DNA from: Aridibacter sp965216195
Lineage (GTDB): Bacteria > Acidobacteriota > Blastocatellia > Pyrinomonadales > Pyrinomonadaceae
Direction: 5' to 3'
Assembly (NCBI GenBank): GCA_965216195.1
Contig: OZ244151.1
Span: 434,001-498,000, forward strand
DNA length: 64,000 bases
Shown here: in pieces, positions 32,924 to 42,873 of the stretch
Layout: each line of letters begins with the position of its first letter
How positions within the stretch are numbered: the first letter of the stretch is position 1
The notes under the pieces: model-generated
The model's database searches: none
The model's input: the letters and a program-made list of their open reading frames with translations, nothing else
What the model was told of the DNA's origin: nothing
Translations under genes and position numbers: made by a program

Positions 32924-35200
32924 ATGAATGGGCAGCAAAAAAACCTCTATCAATTCGGCTCTTTCCGTTTAGACCCGGTCGAGCACATACTTTTGTGTGA
33001 CGGCAAAGAAATCCCTTTAACACCAAAAGTTTTTGATACGTTGGCGATCTTGGTGAAGAATCACGGTCACATCGTGGATAAGGATTCGCTCATGGAATCC
33101 GTTTGGAGGGGTGCGTTTGTAGATGAATCCAATTTGGCGAAGAATATCTCCGTTTTACGAAAGGTTTTGGCGGAAAACGATGGAAATCAGCAATATATTG
33201 AGACGATTCCAAAACGAGGTTACCGTTTTGTTGCACCGGTTAAGGAAATTAACTCCGAAAATTCTCGATCAGTCAGCAGATCCTCCAAATCCGATTTATT
33301 TCAAGATTCCGGAATAAAGAGAAACGCTATTATCGGTGCAATTTTGATTATTTCCGCCCTTGCCCTTGGATTTTATTTCTATTCAAACTCCGCTAAAACA
33401 CACGCTTTGACTGATAAAGATGTCATTTTGCTGGCAGATTTTGAAAACAGAACGGGCGAAGATATTTTTGATGGCTCGCTCAAAACAGGTCTTCAACTTC
33501 AACTTCGGCAATCACCTTTTTTGAGCATATTTCCCGATGAACAGGCACGAAACACACTCGAATTGATGAAGCGTTCAAAGGATGAACGCATAACAAGAGA
33601 ATTAGCCAGAGAGATTTGCCAAAGACAAGGCTTGAAAGCCTACGTTGTTGGAACGATCGCAAAGTTTGGGACGGCTTATGCTCTGACTTTGGAAGCGGTA
33701 AATAGCGTCAGCGGCGAGACATTTGGATTAACGCAAGTTGAAGCCAAAAACAAAGAAAAGATTTTACAAACACTTTCACAAGCATCCACCGAAATGCGTA
33801 AAAAACTGGGTGAATCTTTAGCGACGATTGAAAAATTTGACAAGCCTCTTGAAGTAACAACTAAATCTTTAGAAGCCCTCAAAGCCTATTCATTGGGACT
33901 CGAACACTATAACAAAGCAAACACATTGGACCAAATATCCTCTTTCAAACGGGCAATAGTGCTTAATCCCGAATTCGCCCTTGCTTACCTCGGACTCCAT
34001 GGCGGTTATTCGACTCTTGCAAAATATGATTTGGCAGAAAAACAACTCGACAAAGCATACGAATTGAGAGAAAACATAAGCGAAAGAGAAAAACTCATCA
34101 TAGATGAATGGTATTTCGGTATTAAATTACAAGATAGCGTTAAGACTATCGAAGTCTTAAAAACCGGAAAGAGCATTTATCCGCGGGAGGATATATTTAG
34201 AGCGGACCTTGGTTTTGAATATTCACTTATCGGAGAAATTGAAAGAGCCATCGAAGAACAAGAGGAACTTTTCCGTCTCAAATTGAATACTACCGCATCT
34301 CATTATGCTGGTTTGATTGATGTTTATATGCTGGATAATCGTTTTGACGATGTAAAAAAAATAAATAAAGAGGCATTTCAAAAGGGACTTGATAACTCTT
34401 TTATTCGCGAAACACGGTATAAAGTTGCGTTTATAGAAAATGATTTGGAAACGATGCGAAAACAGATTGATTGGTTTAAAGGAAGAGCCGATGAGTTCCG
34501 AGCGTTTAATCTGCGATTGAAGGCGGCGGCGTTTCAAGGGAAATTAAGAGAATTTCAAGAGTATTCTCTTCAGGCAATTAATCACACTAAACAAAATAAT
34601 AATTCGCAAGCCCAAACACTTCACTCCATTTTACACGAGTCTAGAGCATCGATTTTTGGGCAATGTGTGAAAACGCAGGCACTTAAAAATAGCCCCCTTC
34701 ATCTAATTAAAAATGGGCATGCGTCCACTTTCGTTCCAATGGCATTGGCACGATGTGGAGAGTTTTCCGCTGCAGAATCTCAGATGACTAAACTCAAAAA
34801 GAAATATCCGCAAAGCACACTGGGAAATGGACTCTGGATTCCTCTGATTAAAGCTCGCATCGAATTGGAAAAAGACAATCCGCAAGAAGCCATAAACTTG
34901 CTTGAAAACGCAAAACGCTTTGAATGGGCAGCCCACGCACATTTCTATCCGCAATTTATTAAAGGACAAGCACATTTGAAATTGGGCGAAAATGAAAAAG
35001 CAAAAGTTGAGTTTCAGAAAATACTCGACAATCGCGGCAAAGGACCGCTTTCAGTGCTTTATCCTTTAGCGCAACTAGGCAAAGCAAGGGCGATGAAAGA
35101 TAAAGCCGAATACGAAAAGTTTTTTGAGTGGTGGAAAGATGCGGATGAAAATTTAGAGATTTTGATTGAGGCGAAAAAAGAATATGAGGATTTACAATGA
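32924..35200 (+). CDS. Winged-helix / transmembrane / TPR one-component regulator 1
   Basis: A 758-residue CadC-like protein. Residues 1-105 form an OmpR/PhoB-type DNA-binding domain (FGSFRLDPVEHILLCDGKE, LTPKVFDTLAILVKNHG, IETIPKRGYRFVAPV). A single membrane span lies near 133-153. The rest is extracytoplasmic: a sensor block starting LTDKDVILLADFENRTGEDI with a conserved REICQRQGLKAY segment, then TPR-like helices. It probably senses an envelope signal and regulates DNA directly. Start at 32924 lacks a Shine-Dalgarno sequence. It overlaps the next gene by 4 bp; genes 1-3 look like one operon. Confidence 0.85.
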   Translation: MNGQQKNLYQFGSFRLDPVEHILLCDGKEIPLTPKVFDTLAILVKNHGHIVDKDSLMESVWRGAFVDESNLAKNISVLRKVLAENDGNQQYIETIPKRGYRFVAPVKEINSENSRSVSRSSKSDLFQDSGIKRNAIIGAILIISALALGFYFYSNSAKTHALTDKDVILLADFENRTGEDIFDGSLKTGLQLQLRQSPFLSIFPDEQARNTLELMKRSKDERITRELAREICQRQGLKAYVVGTIAKFGTAYALTLEAVNSVSGETFGLTQVEAKNKEKILQTLSQASTEMRKKLGESLATIEKFDKPLEVTTKSLEALKAYSLGLEHYNKANTLDQISSFKRAIVLNPEFALAYLGLHGGYSTLAKYDLAEKQLDKAYELRENISEREKLIIDEWYFGIKLQDSVKTIEVLKTGKSIYPREDIFRADLGFEYSLIGEIERAIEEQEELFRLKLNTTASHYAGLIDVYMLDNRFDDVKKINKEAFQKGLDNSFIRETRYKVAFIENDLETMRKQIDWFKGRADEFRAFNLRLKAAAFQGKLREFQEYSLQAINHTKQNNNSQAQTLHSILHESRASIFGQCVKTQALKNSPLHLIKNGHASTFVPMALARCGEFSAAESQMTKLKKKYPQSTLGNGLWIPLIKARIELEKDNPQEAINLLENAKRFEWAAHAHFYPQFIKGQAHLKLGENEKAKVEFQKILDNRGKGPLSVLYPLAQLGKARAMKDKAEYEKFFEWWKDADENLEILIEAKKEYEDLQ

Positions 35201-37050
35201 ACACTCAAAATAAACATATTTACGAGTTTGGCTCATTCCAACTCAATCCCGCGGAACACACTCTGTTGCACGACGGTAAAACCGTGTCTCTAACACCAAA
35301 AGTCTTCGATACTCTTTTAATTCTGATAGAAAGTAACGGGCATCTTGTCGAGAAAGATGAGTTATTGGAAAAAGTGTGGAAAGATACGATTGTTGAGGAA
35401 GCTAACTTAGCAAAAAACATCTCGGTCTTGAGAAAGGAACTTTCACAAAACGGTTTGAAAACTCCAGTTATCGAAACTGTTCCAAAACGCGGCTATCGTT
35501 TTGTTGCTCCAGTTAGAAAAATTAAAACTCTTAAATCAGAAGAGGAAACTCAAAAGACTAGACCTCAAACTAAAGATACGTTTGCAAAAACAAAACATTG
35601 GATAATTCCGCTTGTTTTGCTGGCAACGGCAATTGGATTGGGCATTTGGCATTTTTCAAATGGAGAAAAACCGATTGAATCGGTCGCTGTTTTGCCATTT
35701 AAAACCGTTAGTGGAAATGAAAAACTCGACAATTTATCCGACAATTTGACCGAAGGTTTGATTAACCATTTATCAAGCCTTCCGCAATTAAAAGTCATTG
35801 CCCGTCATTCAAGTTTTAAATACAAAGGAAAAGAGTTAGACATTTCTGAAATCGGAAATACGCTTAATGTTCAAACAATTGTGATAGGCGAAATTACTCA
35901 AAATAATGAAGAGTTGATAATAAAATTTGAAATTGTGGACGCTACGAAAAACACACAATTATTGAGTAAAAAATACGAAGGAAAAGCCAAAGATTTAATC
36001 AAATTGGAGAGAGACATCGCTCGAACGATTTCGGAAGAACTGCGTGTCAATTTGACTAATCAACAAAATAGACAATTCGCAGAATATGGAACCGATAATC
36101 CTGATGCTCATCAAAATTATTTGAATGGAATGTACCACTTCAGAAGCTACACTGAAAAAGGGAAGCTTCAGAAATCTCTTGAATCTTTCAAAAAAGCAAC
36201 CGAACTTGACCCCAATTATGCTGAAGCTTACGCAATGGCGGCTCATGTTTATATGTGGCAAAGGGCTTCTTCTAGTGATAAAGCAAAAAAGAACTTACGT
36301 TTAAGTAGGAAATATGTTGATAAGGCACTGGAAATTGATGATTCATCTGCAATTGCTCACGCTGTATTGGGAAAACTTAAGTTGATTGACTGGGATTTCG
36401 CAGGTGCCGAGCAGGAATTCAATCGAGCCATTGAGTTAAACCCAAACCTCGCTCTCGTTAACTCACACTATGCAAGTTTTCTATCAACAATCGGAAAACA
36501 CAATGAGGCATTAGAAATCTATAAAAGAAGTGAATCTCTTGACCCGTTATTTTATGGAACAAAAGTGGCGGAAGCCAGTATTCTGCTTGTTGCCCGACGT
36601 TATGATGAAAGTCTTAAAGTTATCGAAGAACTCGCCGGGTTTGAACCTAATCACAGGGCTATTTATCACTTTCGGCGTTTTTGCTATGCGGGAAAAGGAA
36701 TGTATGAGGAAGCTCTCTCGGCTAATCAAAAACAGGCAGAACGCGTTGGCGACAACAATTTTCACATGGTGTTCTCAGCATGGATTTATGCAAAATGGGG
36801 AAAACACGACAAAGCACGTTCTATCTTAGAAAAACTAAAAACATCAAAAGACCCCGCATCGCCATTAACTTTGGCTCGTGTCTATGCCGAACTTGGCGAA
36901 AAGGACACAGCGTTTGAATTTCTTGAAGAAGCCTTCGAAAAACATGATTTACTCTTGGTGGAGATAAGAAACGACCCCGAATTTGACAATTTGCGAGATG
37001 ACCCACGTTTTAAGGATTTATTGAAACGCATTGGATTTCCGGAAAATTAA
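35197..37050 (+). CDS. Winged-helix / transmembrane / TolB-like / TPR regulator 2
   Basis: A 617-residue one-component regulator. The winged helix occupies residues 1-105 (IYEFGSFQLNPAEHTLLHDG, PKRGYRFVAPV) and a membrane span lies near 134-153. The C-terminal part differs from regulators 1 and 3: a TolB/FlgO-like domain (SVAVLPFKTVSGNEKLDNLS, LTEGLINHLSSLPQLKVIAR), then TPRs and the terminal motif RDDPRFKDLLKRIGFPEN. This C-terminal class is shared with the kinase at 44361. Translational coupling (ATGA) to regulator 1 is likely. Confidence 0.85.
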   Translation: MNTQNKHIYEFGSFQLNPAEHTLLHDGKTVSLTPKVFDTLLILIESNGHLVEKDELLEKVWKDTIVEEANLAKNISVLRKELSQNGLKTPVIETVPKRGYRFVAPVRKIKTLKSEEETQKTRPQTKDTFAKTKHWIIPLVLLATAIGLGIWHFSNGEKPIESVAVLPFKTVSGNEKLDNLSDNLTEGLINHLSSLPQLKVIARHSSFKYKGKELDISEIGNTLNVQTIVIGEITQNNEELIIKFEIVDATKNTQLLSKKYEGKAKDLIKLERDIARTISEELRVNLTNQQNRQFAEYGTDNPDAHQNYLNGMYHFRSYTEKGKLQKSLESFKKATELDPNYAEAYAMAAHVYMWQRASSSDKAKKNLRLSRKYVDKALEIDDSSAIAHAVLGKLKLIDWDFAGAEQEFNRAIELNPNLALVNSHYASFLSTIGKHNEALEIYKRSESLDPLFYGTKVAEASILLVARRYDESLKVIEELAGFEPNHRAIYHFRRFCYAGKGMYEEALSANQKQAERVGDNNFHMVFSAWIYAKWGKHDKARSILEKLKTSKDPASPLTLARVYAELGEKDTAFEFLEEAFEKHDLLLVEIRNDPEFDNLRDDPRFKDLLKRIGFPEN

Positions 37051-37063
37051 GAACTAGTGAAAA

Positions 37064-39331
37064 ATGAGCAATGAAAACAAAAAAATCTACGAATTCGGCT
37101 CTTTCAAACTTGATTCCGCCGAACACACTCTTTTGCAAGATGGTGAGATTATTCCTTTAACTCCAAAAGTTTTCGATACTTTGCTAATTTTAATTGAAAA
37201 TAATGGTCGCTTAGTAGAAAAAGACGAGCTTCTCAAAAAAGTTTGGGCAGATGCAATCGTTGAGGAATCAAATCTCGCTAAAAATATCTCCATTTTAAGA
37301 AAAGTCCTTTCGCAAAATGGTCTGAAATCTCCAATTATCGAAACAGTTCCAAAACGTGGTTATCGTTTTGTCGCTCCTGTTAAAGAAATAAAAGCGGAAA
37401 AGTCCTCATATATAACTCCTGAATCCGATTTAGTTCAAAAGACCTCAAAAACAAAATTCGCTGTCGTTGCATCGCTTTTAACTATTTCAACTCTTGCAAT
37501 CGGTCTTTACTTTTATTCAAACACTTACAAAGCAAATGCCTTGACCGATAAAGATGTCATTTTGCTGGCAGATTTTGATAACAAAACTGGTGAGGAACTT
37601 TTTGATGGAACTCTAAAACTGGGGCTTTTGACGCAACTTCGGCAATCCCCATTTTTGAGCATATTTCCTGACGAACAAGCAAGAAAAACGCTTGAATTTA
37701 TGAGGCGTTCAAAGAACGAACGTATTACACGCGAATTAGCCAGAGAAATTTGCCAAAGACAAGGCTTGAAAGCCTACATTTTTGGAACAATTACAAAATT
37801 CGAAAGCACATATGCTTTGAGCTTGGAAGCAGTAAATAGCATCAGTGGCGAGACATTTGCGATAACGCAGGTTGAAGCCGAAAACAAGGACAAGATTTTA
37901 CAAGCACTTTCACAAGCCTCCACCGAAATGCGTAAAAAACTAGGTGAATCTTTGGCGACGATTGAAAAATTTGACAAGCCTCTTGAAGTAACAACTAAAT
38001 CTTTAGATGCCTTCAAAGCCTACTCGTTGGGACTCGAACACGGTAACAAAGGAAACATATCGGAAAGAATATCCTCTCATAAGCGGGCGATAGAACTTGA
38101 TCCTGAATTTGCCCTTGCATACCTTGAACTCTATACCAGTTATGCAAGTCTTTCAAAATACGATTTGGCAGAAAAGTTACTCGACAAGGCCTACGAACTG
38201 AGAGAAAACGTAAGCGAAAGAGAAAAAATCAACATAGATGAATGGTATTACGCTTTTAATTTGCAAGACAGCGTTAAGACTATCGAAGTCTTAAAAACCG
38301 GAAAGAGCATTTATCCGCGAGATGACGTATTTAGAGCTGACCTTGGCTTTGAATATACAATTATCGGAGAAATTGAAAGAGCCATCGAAGAACAAGAGGA
38401 ACTTTTCCGTCTCAAGTTAAATATCACCGGATCCCATTATGAGGGTTTGATGTGGGTTTATATGCGGGATAATCGTTTTGAAGATGTCAAAAAAATAAAT
38501 AAAGAGGCTTTTCAAAAGGGATTTGATAATAGTTGGTATCGCGATAGACTTTTCAGAATTGGGTTTATTGAAAATGATTCGGAAGCGATGCAAAAACAGA
38601 TTGATTGGTTTAAGGGAAGACCCAATGAATTCAGAATGCTCAATTTGCAAGCAGATGCCGCGGCATTTCAGGGAAAATTTAGAGAAGCACAAAAGTTTTC
38701 CCGACAGGCAATTAGTATCGCGAAACAAAATAGTAATTCGCAAGCCCAAACACATTACACTATTTTACACGAAATTAGACAGTCAATTTTTGGACGATGT
38801 TCGAAAACTCAGGCACTTAAAAATAGTCCCATTCACCTAATTACAACTGGTTATTCGTCCGCGTTCACCCCAATTGCATTGGCACAATGTGGGAAGTTTT
38901 CCGCCGCAGAATCTCTGATAAATAAACTAGAAGAGAAATACCCGCAAAGCACTCTGGGAAACGGATTGTGGATTCCGATGTTCAAAGCTCAAATCGAATT
39001 GGAAAAAGACAATCCGCAAGAAGCCATAAGATTACTAGAAAATGCAAAACGCTTTGAATGGGCGGCACACGCATATTTCTATCCGCAATTTATTAAAGGA
39101 CAAGCACGTTTGAAATTGGGTGAAAACGAAAAAGCCAAAGCTGAGTTTCAAAAGATTCTCGACAATCGCGGTAAGGGACCGCTTTCGGTGCTTTATCCGC
39201 TTGCCCAACTCGGAAAAGCAAGAGCGATGAAAGACAAACACGAATATGAAAAGTTTTTCGACTACTGGAAAGATGCAGATGAAGATTTAGAGATTTTAAT
39301 CGAAGCCAAAAGGGAGTTTGAAAACCTCTAA
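37064..39331 (+). CDS. Winged-helix / transmembrane / TPR regulator 3
   Basis: A 755-residue paralogue of regulator 1, starting 13 bp after regulator 2. It has an OmpR-type winged helix (residues 1-105, IETVPKRGYRFVAPVKEI), a membrane span near 131-152, and the ALTDKDVILLADFDNKTGEEL sensor block with TPR-rich remainder. Its DNA-binding half is closer to regulator 2 (VEKDELLKKVW) while its C-terminal half is nearly that of regulator 1, an internal sign of recombination between neighbours. Confidence 0.85.
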   Translation: MSNENKKIYEFGSFKLDSAEHTLLQDGEIIPLTPKVFDTLLILIENNGRLVEKDELLKKVWADAIVEESNLAKNISILRKVLSQNGLKSPIIETVPKRGYRFVAPVKEIKAEKSSYITPESDLVQKTSKTKFAVVASLLTISTLAIGLYFYSNTYKANALTDKDVILLADFDNKTGEELFDGTLKLGLLTQLRQSPFLSIFPDEQARKTLEFMRRSKNERITRELAREICQRQGLKAYIFGTITKFESTYALSLEAVNSISGETFAITQVEAENKDKILQALSQASTEMRKKLGESLATIEKFDKPLEVTTKSLDAFKAYSLGLEHGNKGNISERISSHKRAIELDPEFALAYLELYTSYASLSKYDLAEKLLDKAYELRENVSEREKINIDEWYYAFNLQDSVKTIEVLKTGKSIYPRDDVFRADLGFEYTIIGEIERAIEEQEELFRLKLNITGSHYEGLMWVYMRDNRFEDVKKINKEAFQKGFDNSWYRDRLFRIGFIENDSEAMQKQIDWFKGRPNEFRMLNLQADAAAFQGKFREAQKFSRQAISIAKQNSNSQAQTHYTILHEIRQSIFGRCSKTQALKNSPIHLITTGYSSAFTPIALAQCGKFSAAESLINKLEEKYPQSTLGNGLWIPMFKAQIELEKDNPQEAIRLLENAKRFEWAAHAYFYPQFIKGQARLKLGENEKAKAEFQKILDNRGKGPLSVLYPLAQLGKARAMKDKHEYEKFFDYWKDADEDLEILIEAKREFENL

Positions 39332-39410
39332 AAATGCAAACATGCCAGTATCGAAACTTCTCAGAAATTCCCGATACTGGTATAACTCAAGGAAGTTTGA
39401 GTGGTACAAC

Positions 39411-40157
39411 TTATTGGGCTAAATACCCGCCGTCAATAACGAGTTCGCTTCCGGTTACAAACCGCGACTCATCAGAGATCAAATAGAGTATTCCGTAAGC
39501 TATGTCGATCGGTTGTCCCATTCCCATTGGATGTCCCGCAACGATTGCATCAACTTCTTCCTGCGTAAACGCCTCTAAAAGTGGAGTCTGGATAATACCG
39601 GGGTGAACCGAATTAACTCTAATATTATCTCCTACATACCCAAGAGCGGCGCTTTTGCTCATGTTTCTCACGGCGCCTTTTGACGCGTGATATGGAATCA
39701 CCCCCGGAGAGCCCACCACCCCCCAAATTGACGAAATATTTATGATGCTTCCGCCACCCGATTTTCTCATAAATGGAATCGCGTGTTTTATACAAAGAAA
39801 CACGCCCTTGGTATTTATGTTCATTACCGAATTCCATTCGTCCTCAGATGTTTCATCGGTGGGCTTAATCGCTCCCACAATGCCGGCATTGTTTACAAGT
39901 CCATCGATTCGTCCAAACTCGTCAAATACCTTTGTCCAAACAGTTTTTACTTCTTCTTCACTGGTGACATCGAGATGATGGTAAACTGCTTCGCCGCCGA
40001 CGTTTTCAATGCTTTGAACGGTTTCTTCGCCACCAGCGTCATTCGTGTCTGTTACAACAATTTTTACACCATGTTCGGCAAGCAGGAGTGAAGTGCCTCG
40101 TCCGATTCCCGATGCTCCGCCTGTTACAATTACAACCTTATTTTCTGCACGTTTCAT
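39411..40157 (-). CDS. SDR family oxidoreductase
   Basis: A 248-residue short-chain dehydrogenase with the nucleotide motif TGGASGIGRGTSLLLAEHG, NNAGIVGAI, the catalytic Ser in INISSIWG, YHASKGAV with YxxxK, and a C-terminal SGSELVIDGGYLAQ. The substrate is unknown. GGAG precedes the ATG at 40157; longer frames read into the duplicated promoter and are not real. It stands between array genes and is divergent from regulator 4. Confidence 0.92.
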   Translation of the reverse strand: MKRAENKVVIVTGGASGIGRGTSLLLAEHGVKIVVTDTNDAGGEETVQSIENVGGEAVYHHLDVTSEEEVKTVWTKVFDEFGRIDGLVNNAGIVGAIKPTDETSEDEWNSVMNINTKGVFLCIKHAIPFMRKSGGGSIINISSIWGVVGSPGVIPYHASKGAVRNMSKSAALGYVGDNIRVNSVHPGIIQTPLLEAFTQEEVDAIVAGHPMGMGQPIDIAYGILYLISDESRFVTGSELVIDGGYLAQ

Positions 40158-40195
40158 TGGTTTCTCCATTTCACTAGTTTTACGAAATAAAAAAA

Positions 40196-40239
40196 TTTGC
40201 TCCGACACTTGCTTTGGGCATATAATGTGCCGAAGCAAA
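40196..40239. promoter_or_regulatory. Palindromic divergent promoter region, copy 2
   Basis: Almost identical to 32752-32795: the same arms, TATAAT at 40221-40226, and the following ~130 bp to the regulator start also align. Here it separates the SDR gene from regulator 4. Confidence 0.6.
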
Positions 40240-40366
40240 TTAGGTTAAAGAAGCCGTAGCTGCCGACTTTCTTCAACCGCGTTCCGAAGGTATAGAAAGA
40301 GCAGGCGTAAAGTCATTCCAAAAAGCTGGGATTTTCCTTACTTTCGTTCGCACCCCATATTTATCT

Positions 40367-42667
40367 ATGAATGGGCGGCAAAAATACCTCTACGAATTCG
40401 GCTCGTTCCAGTTAGACCCGGTCGAGCACATACTCTTGTGCGATGGCAAAGAAATTTCTCTTACGCCAAAAGTCTTCGATACGCTCGCGATTCTGGTCGA
40501 AAATCATGGTCATGTCGTGGATAAAGATTCGCTCATGGACTCCGTGTGGAAAGATGCGTTTGTAGATGAATCTAACTTAGTTAAGAACGTTTCAATTTTG
40601 CGGAAAGTCTTTTCGGAGAACGATGGAAATCTCCAGTATATTGAAACGTTTCCTAAACGAGGGTATAGATTTGTTGCCCCTGTTAAAGAAGTAAAAGTTG
40701 GAGAGTCTTCAGATACAGTTCCGGAACCTGATTTAGTTCAAAAAAAAACAAAATCAAAAATCGCCATCATTGCATCAGTTTTAATCATTTCGGTTTTAAC
40801 CGCCGGGGTTTATTTTTATTCGAAAACAATCAGCGCCACACCCCTAACTGATAGAGATGTGATTTTACTGACGGATTTTGAAAACAAAACTGGTGACATT
40901 CTTTTCGATGGAACCTTAAAAACCGGATTGTTATTACAACTTCGGCAATCGCCATTTTTGAGCATATTTTCCGAAGCACGGGCTCGAAAGACTTTGGAAT
41001 TAATGAAGCGTTCCAGAGATGCAAATATAACCAAAAAAATTGGAAGAGAGATATGCCAACGACAAGGCTTAAAAGCATATGTCGTAGGAACAATTGCGAA
41101 ATTTGGAACTAAATATGCTCTAACATTAGAAGCCTTTAATAGCCAGACTGACGAATCAATTGCTCTCGCCCAAGTAGAAGCTGAAAGTGAAGAAACCGTC
41201 TTGAAGTCTTTGTCTGATGCAACGAGTGATTTACGGAAACAACTTGGCGAATCCCTTACAACGGTTGAGAAATTTGACAAACCCCTTGAAGCTACTACTA
41301 GTTCGCTGCGAGCGCTAAAAGCTTATTCCGATGCTGTAGAATTGGTCGCCGATGGAAAAGAAGAAGAAGCGTTGCGGTATTTCCAGCAAGCTGTGGCGCT
41401 AGACCATAATTTTGCAATGGCTTATCTAAGACTTAGCGGCAATTATTCCTCGCTTGTAAGATACAAACTAGCCGCTGAAGCCCTGCAAAAGGCGTTTGAG
41501 TTGCGAGAACATGCGAGCGAACGTGAAAAAGTTCTTATTGAAAGTTCTTACTATTTCTTCATCCAGCGAGACATAAAGAGAAGCATTGAGATTCTAAAAA
41601 TTGCTAAGAGAAACTATCCTCGTGATGCCGTGATAAGAGCTTTTCGAACACATTATTATTTAAGGTTAGGAAAATTGGAAGAAGCTTTCAAAGAGTACGA
41701 AGAAACAATAAGGATAATGAATGAAGTCAAAACGGCTGATGTTGAGTTTCAAAGTAGTTCCTTTTCGATTAACCCCAATTTTCAAATGGGCATTATCAAA
41801 GTAATGCGAGGAGAAACCGGAAAAGCAAAAGAGTTTTTTAACAAGTCGGGCGTAAGAAATTCAAATGTATGTCTTGGATGGCTTTTCGCAATTTCGTTTA
41901 TGGAAGGAAATGAAAGGGAACTGGATGAACTAAAAAAATTGAATAGAGACCGGGACGGCGTATGCAATACCTTTCTACTTCAGGCAAAGGCTGCATCGTT
42001 TAAGGGGAAACGGAAGTCGACCGAGGAGTTCTATAAAAAAGCCGTGGATTTCGCGCAAAAAAAGAATAATCCCGCGAGAGCGACGCTCTCTTCAGTTGCG
42101 CTTTCCTCGGCGGCAGTAGAGTTTGGTGATTGTTCAAATACCGAAACACTCGAAAATACTCCGGTAGATTATTACGTAAGTGTTTTTCCTTTAACTTTTT
42201 CTCCTCTCGCATTAGCCCGTTGCGGCAAACTTGCTGAAGCTGAAAACCAGATAAATAAACTCAAAGAAAAGTATCCTAACGGAACTTTGGAAAACGGAAT
42301 TTGGATCCCGATGTTTAAGGCTCAAATCGAACTTGAAAAAGGCAATCCGAAAGCGGCTATAGGATTGCTGGAGAACGCGAAGGAGTATGAGTGGGCGTAT
42401 GGTGCGCGATTTTATCCACAGTACATTTTGGCGCAAGCCTATAGAAAATTGGGCGAAAACGAAAATGCAAAAATTGAATTTCAAAAAATACTCGATAATC
42501 GCGGCAGAGCTCCTCTTGACGGGCTGTATCCACTTGCCCAGCTTGGAAAAGCAAGAGTAACGAAAGATAAACGCGAATATGAAAAGTTTTTTGAATACTG
42601 GAAAGATGCGGATGAGGATTTAGAGATTTTGATTGAGGCGAAGAAGGAGTATGAAAATTTGAATTGA
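40367..42667 (+). CDS. Winged-helix / transmembrane / TPR regulator 4
   Basis: A 766-residue paralogue with an OmpR-type winged helix (LYEFGSFQLDPVEHILLCDG, IETFPKRGYRFVAPVKEV), a membrane span near 131-151, and the sensor/TPR part beginning LTDRDVILLTDFENKTGDIL. The C-terminal ~450 residues are closest to those of the kinase protein at 47041 (VALDHNFAMAYLRLSGNYSSL, SERE..LIESSYYF). It starts without a Shine-Dalgarno sequence, like regulator 1. A fossil gene end follows its stop. Confidence 0.85.
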   Translation: MNGRQKYLYEFGSFQLDPVEHILLCDGKEISLTPKVFDTLAILVENHGHVVDKDSLMDSVWKDAFVDESNLVKNVSILRKVFSENDGNLQYIETFPKRGYRFVAPVKEVKVGESSDTVPEPDLVQKKTKSKIAIIASVLIISVLTAGVYFYSKTISATPLTDRDVILLTDFENKTGDILFDGTLKTGLLLQLRQSPFLSIFSEARARKTLELMKRSRDANITKKIGREICQRQGLKAYVVGTIAKFGTKYALTLEAFNSQTDESIALAQVEAESEETVLKSLSDATSDLRKQLGESLTTVEKFDKPLEATTSSLRALKAYSDAVELVADGKEEEALRYFQQAVALDHNFAMAYLRLSGNYSSLVRYKLAAEALQKAFELREHASEREKVLIESSYYFFIQRDIKRSIEILKIAKRNYPRDAVIRAFRTHYYLRLGKLEEAFKEYEETIRIMNEVKTADVEFQSSSFSINPNFQMGIIKVMRGETGKAKEFFNKSGVRNSNVCLGWLFAISFMEGNERELDELKKLNRDRDGVCNTFLLQAKAASFKGKRKSTEEFYKKAVDFAQKKNNPARATLSSVALSSAAVEFGDCSNTETLENTPVDYYVSVFPLTFSPLALARCGKLAEAENQINKLKEKYPNGTLENGIWIPMFKAQIELEKGNPKAAIGLLENAKEYEWAYGARFYPQYILAQAYRKLGENENAKIEFQKILDNRGRAPLDGLYPLAQLGKARVTKDKREYEKFFEYWKDADEDLEILIEAKKEYENLN

Positions 42668-42721
42668 ATCGGTGGGGAAAAACGTAACCCCCTTAAAGCA
42701 AAAAGATATAAGAGTTTGTGA

Positions 42722-42771
42722 GGTGATCCACGTTTTAAAAATTTAGTGAAACGAATCGATTTCGCCAAACT
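42722..42771 (+). pseudogene. Fossil 3' end of a TolB/TPR-class gene
   Basis: Downstream of regulator 4's stop the DNA still encodes GDPRFKNLVKRIDFAK, equivalent to the terminal DDPRFKDLLKRIGFPEN of regulator 2 and DDPRFKDLARRVGL of the kinase at 44361. No start or upstream body remains. The same fossil, with a frameshift, follows the kinase gene at 47041. Confidence 0.7.
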
Positions 42772-42792
42772 GAGAGTACGATATGTGCCGAC

Positions 42793-42873
42793 TGCTGGGA
42801 GGAACACGCGTGGCACTTTTCCTTTGCTTTGGAGGAGCTATGAAATAAGTGCTGACGCGAGATACTCCCAGCA
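42793..42873. ncRNA. Hairpin element B with conserved 19-nt loop
   Basis: TGCTGGGAG/CTCCCAGCA, CGCGT/ACGCG and GCACTT/AAGTGC stack into a long stem around a 28-nt loop containing GCTTTGGAGGAGCTATGAA (42826-42844). Stem sequences differ from element A, yet total length (81 vs 79 nt) and loop position (offset 33) are the same. Within the loop, the ATG opens a two-codon frame (Met-Lys-stop). No U run follows on either strand. Confidence 0.6.

Noticed and set aside
40158..40238. N-terminal extension of the SDR protein at 39411
   Set aside because: It reads through the duplicated promoter palindrome. A Shine-Dalgarno sequence directly precedes the ATG at 40157, where the SDR fold begins.
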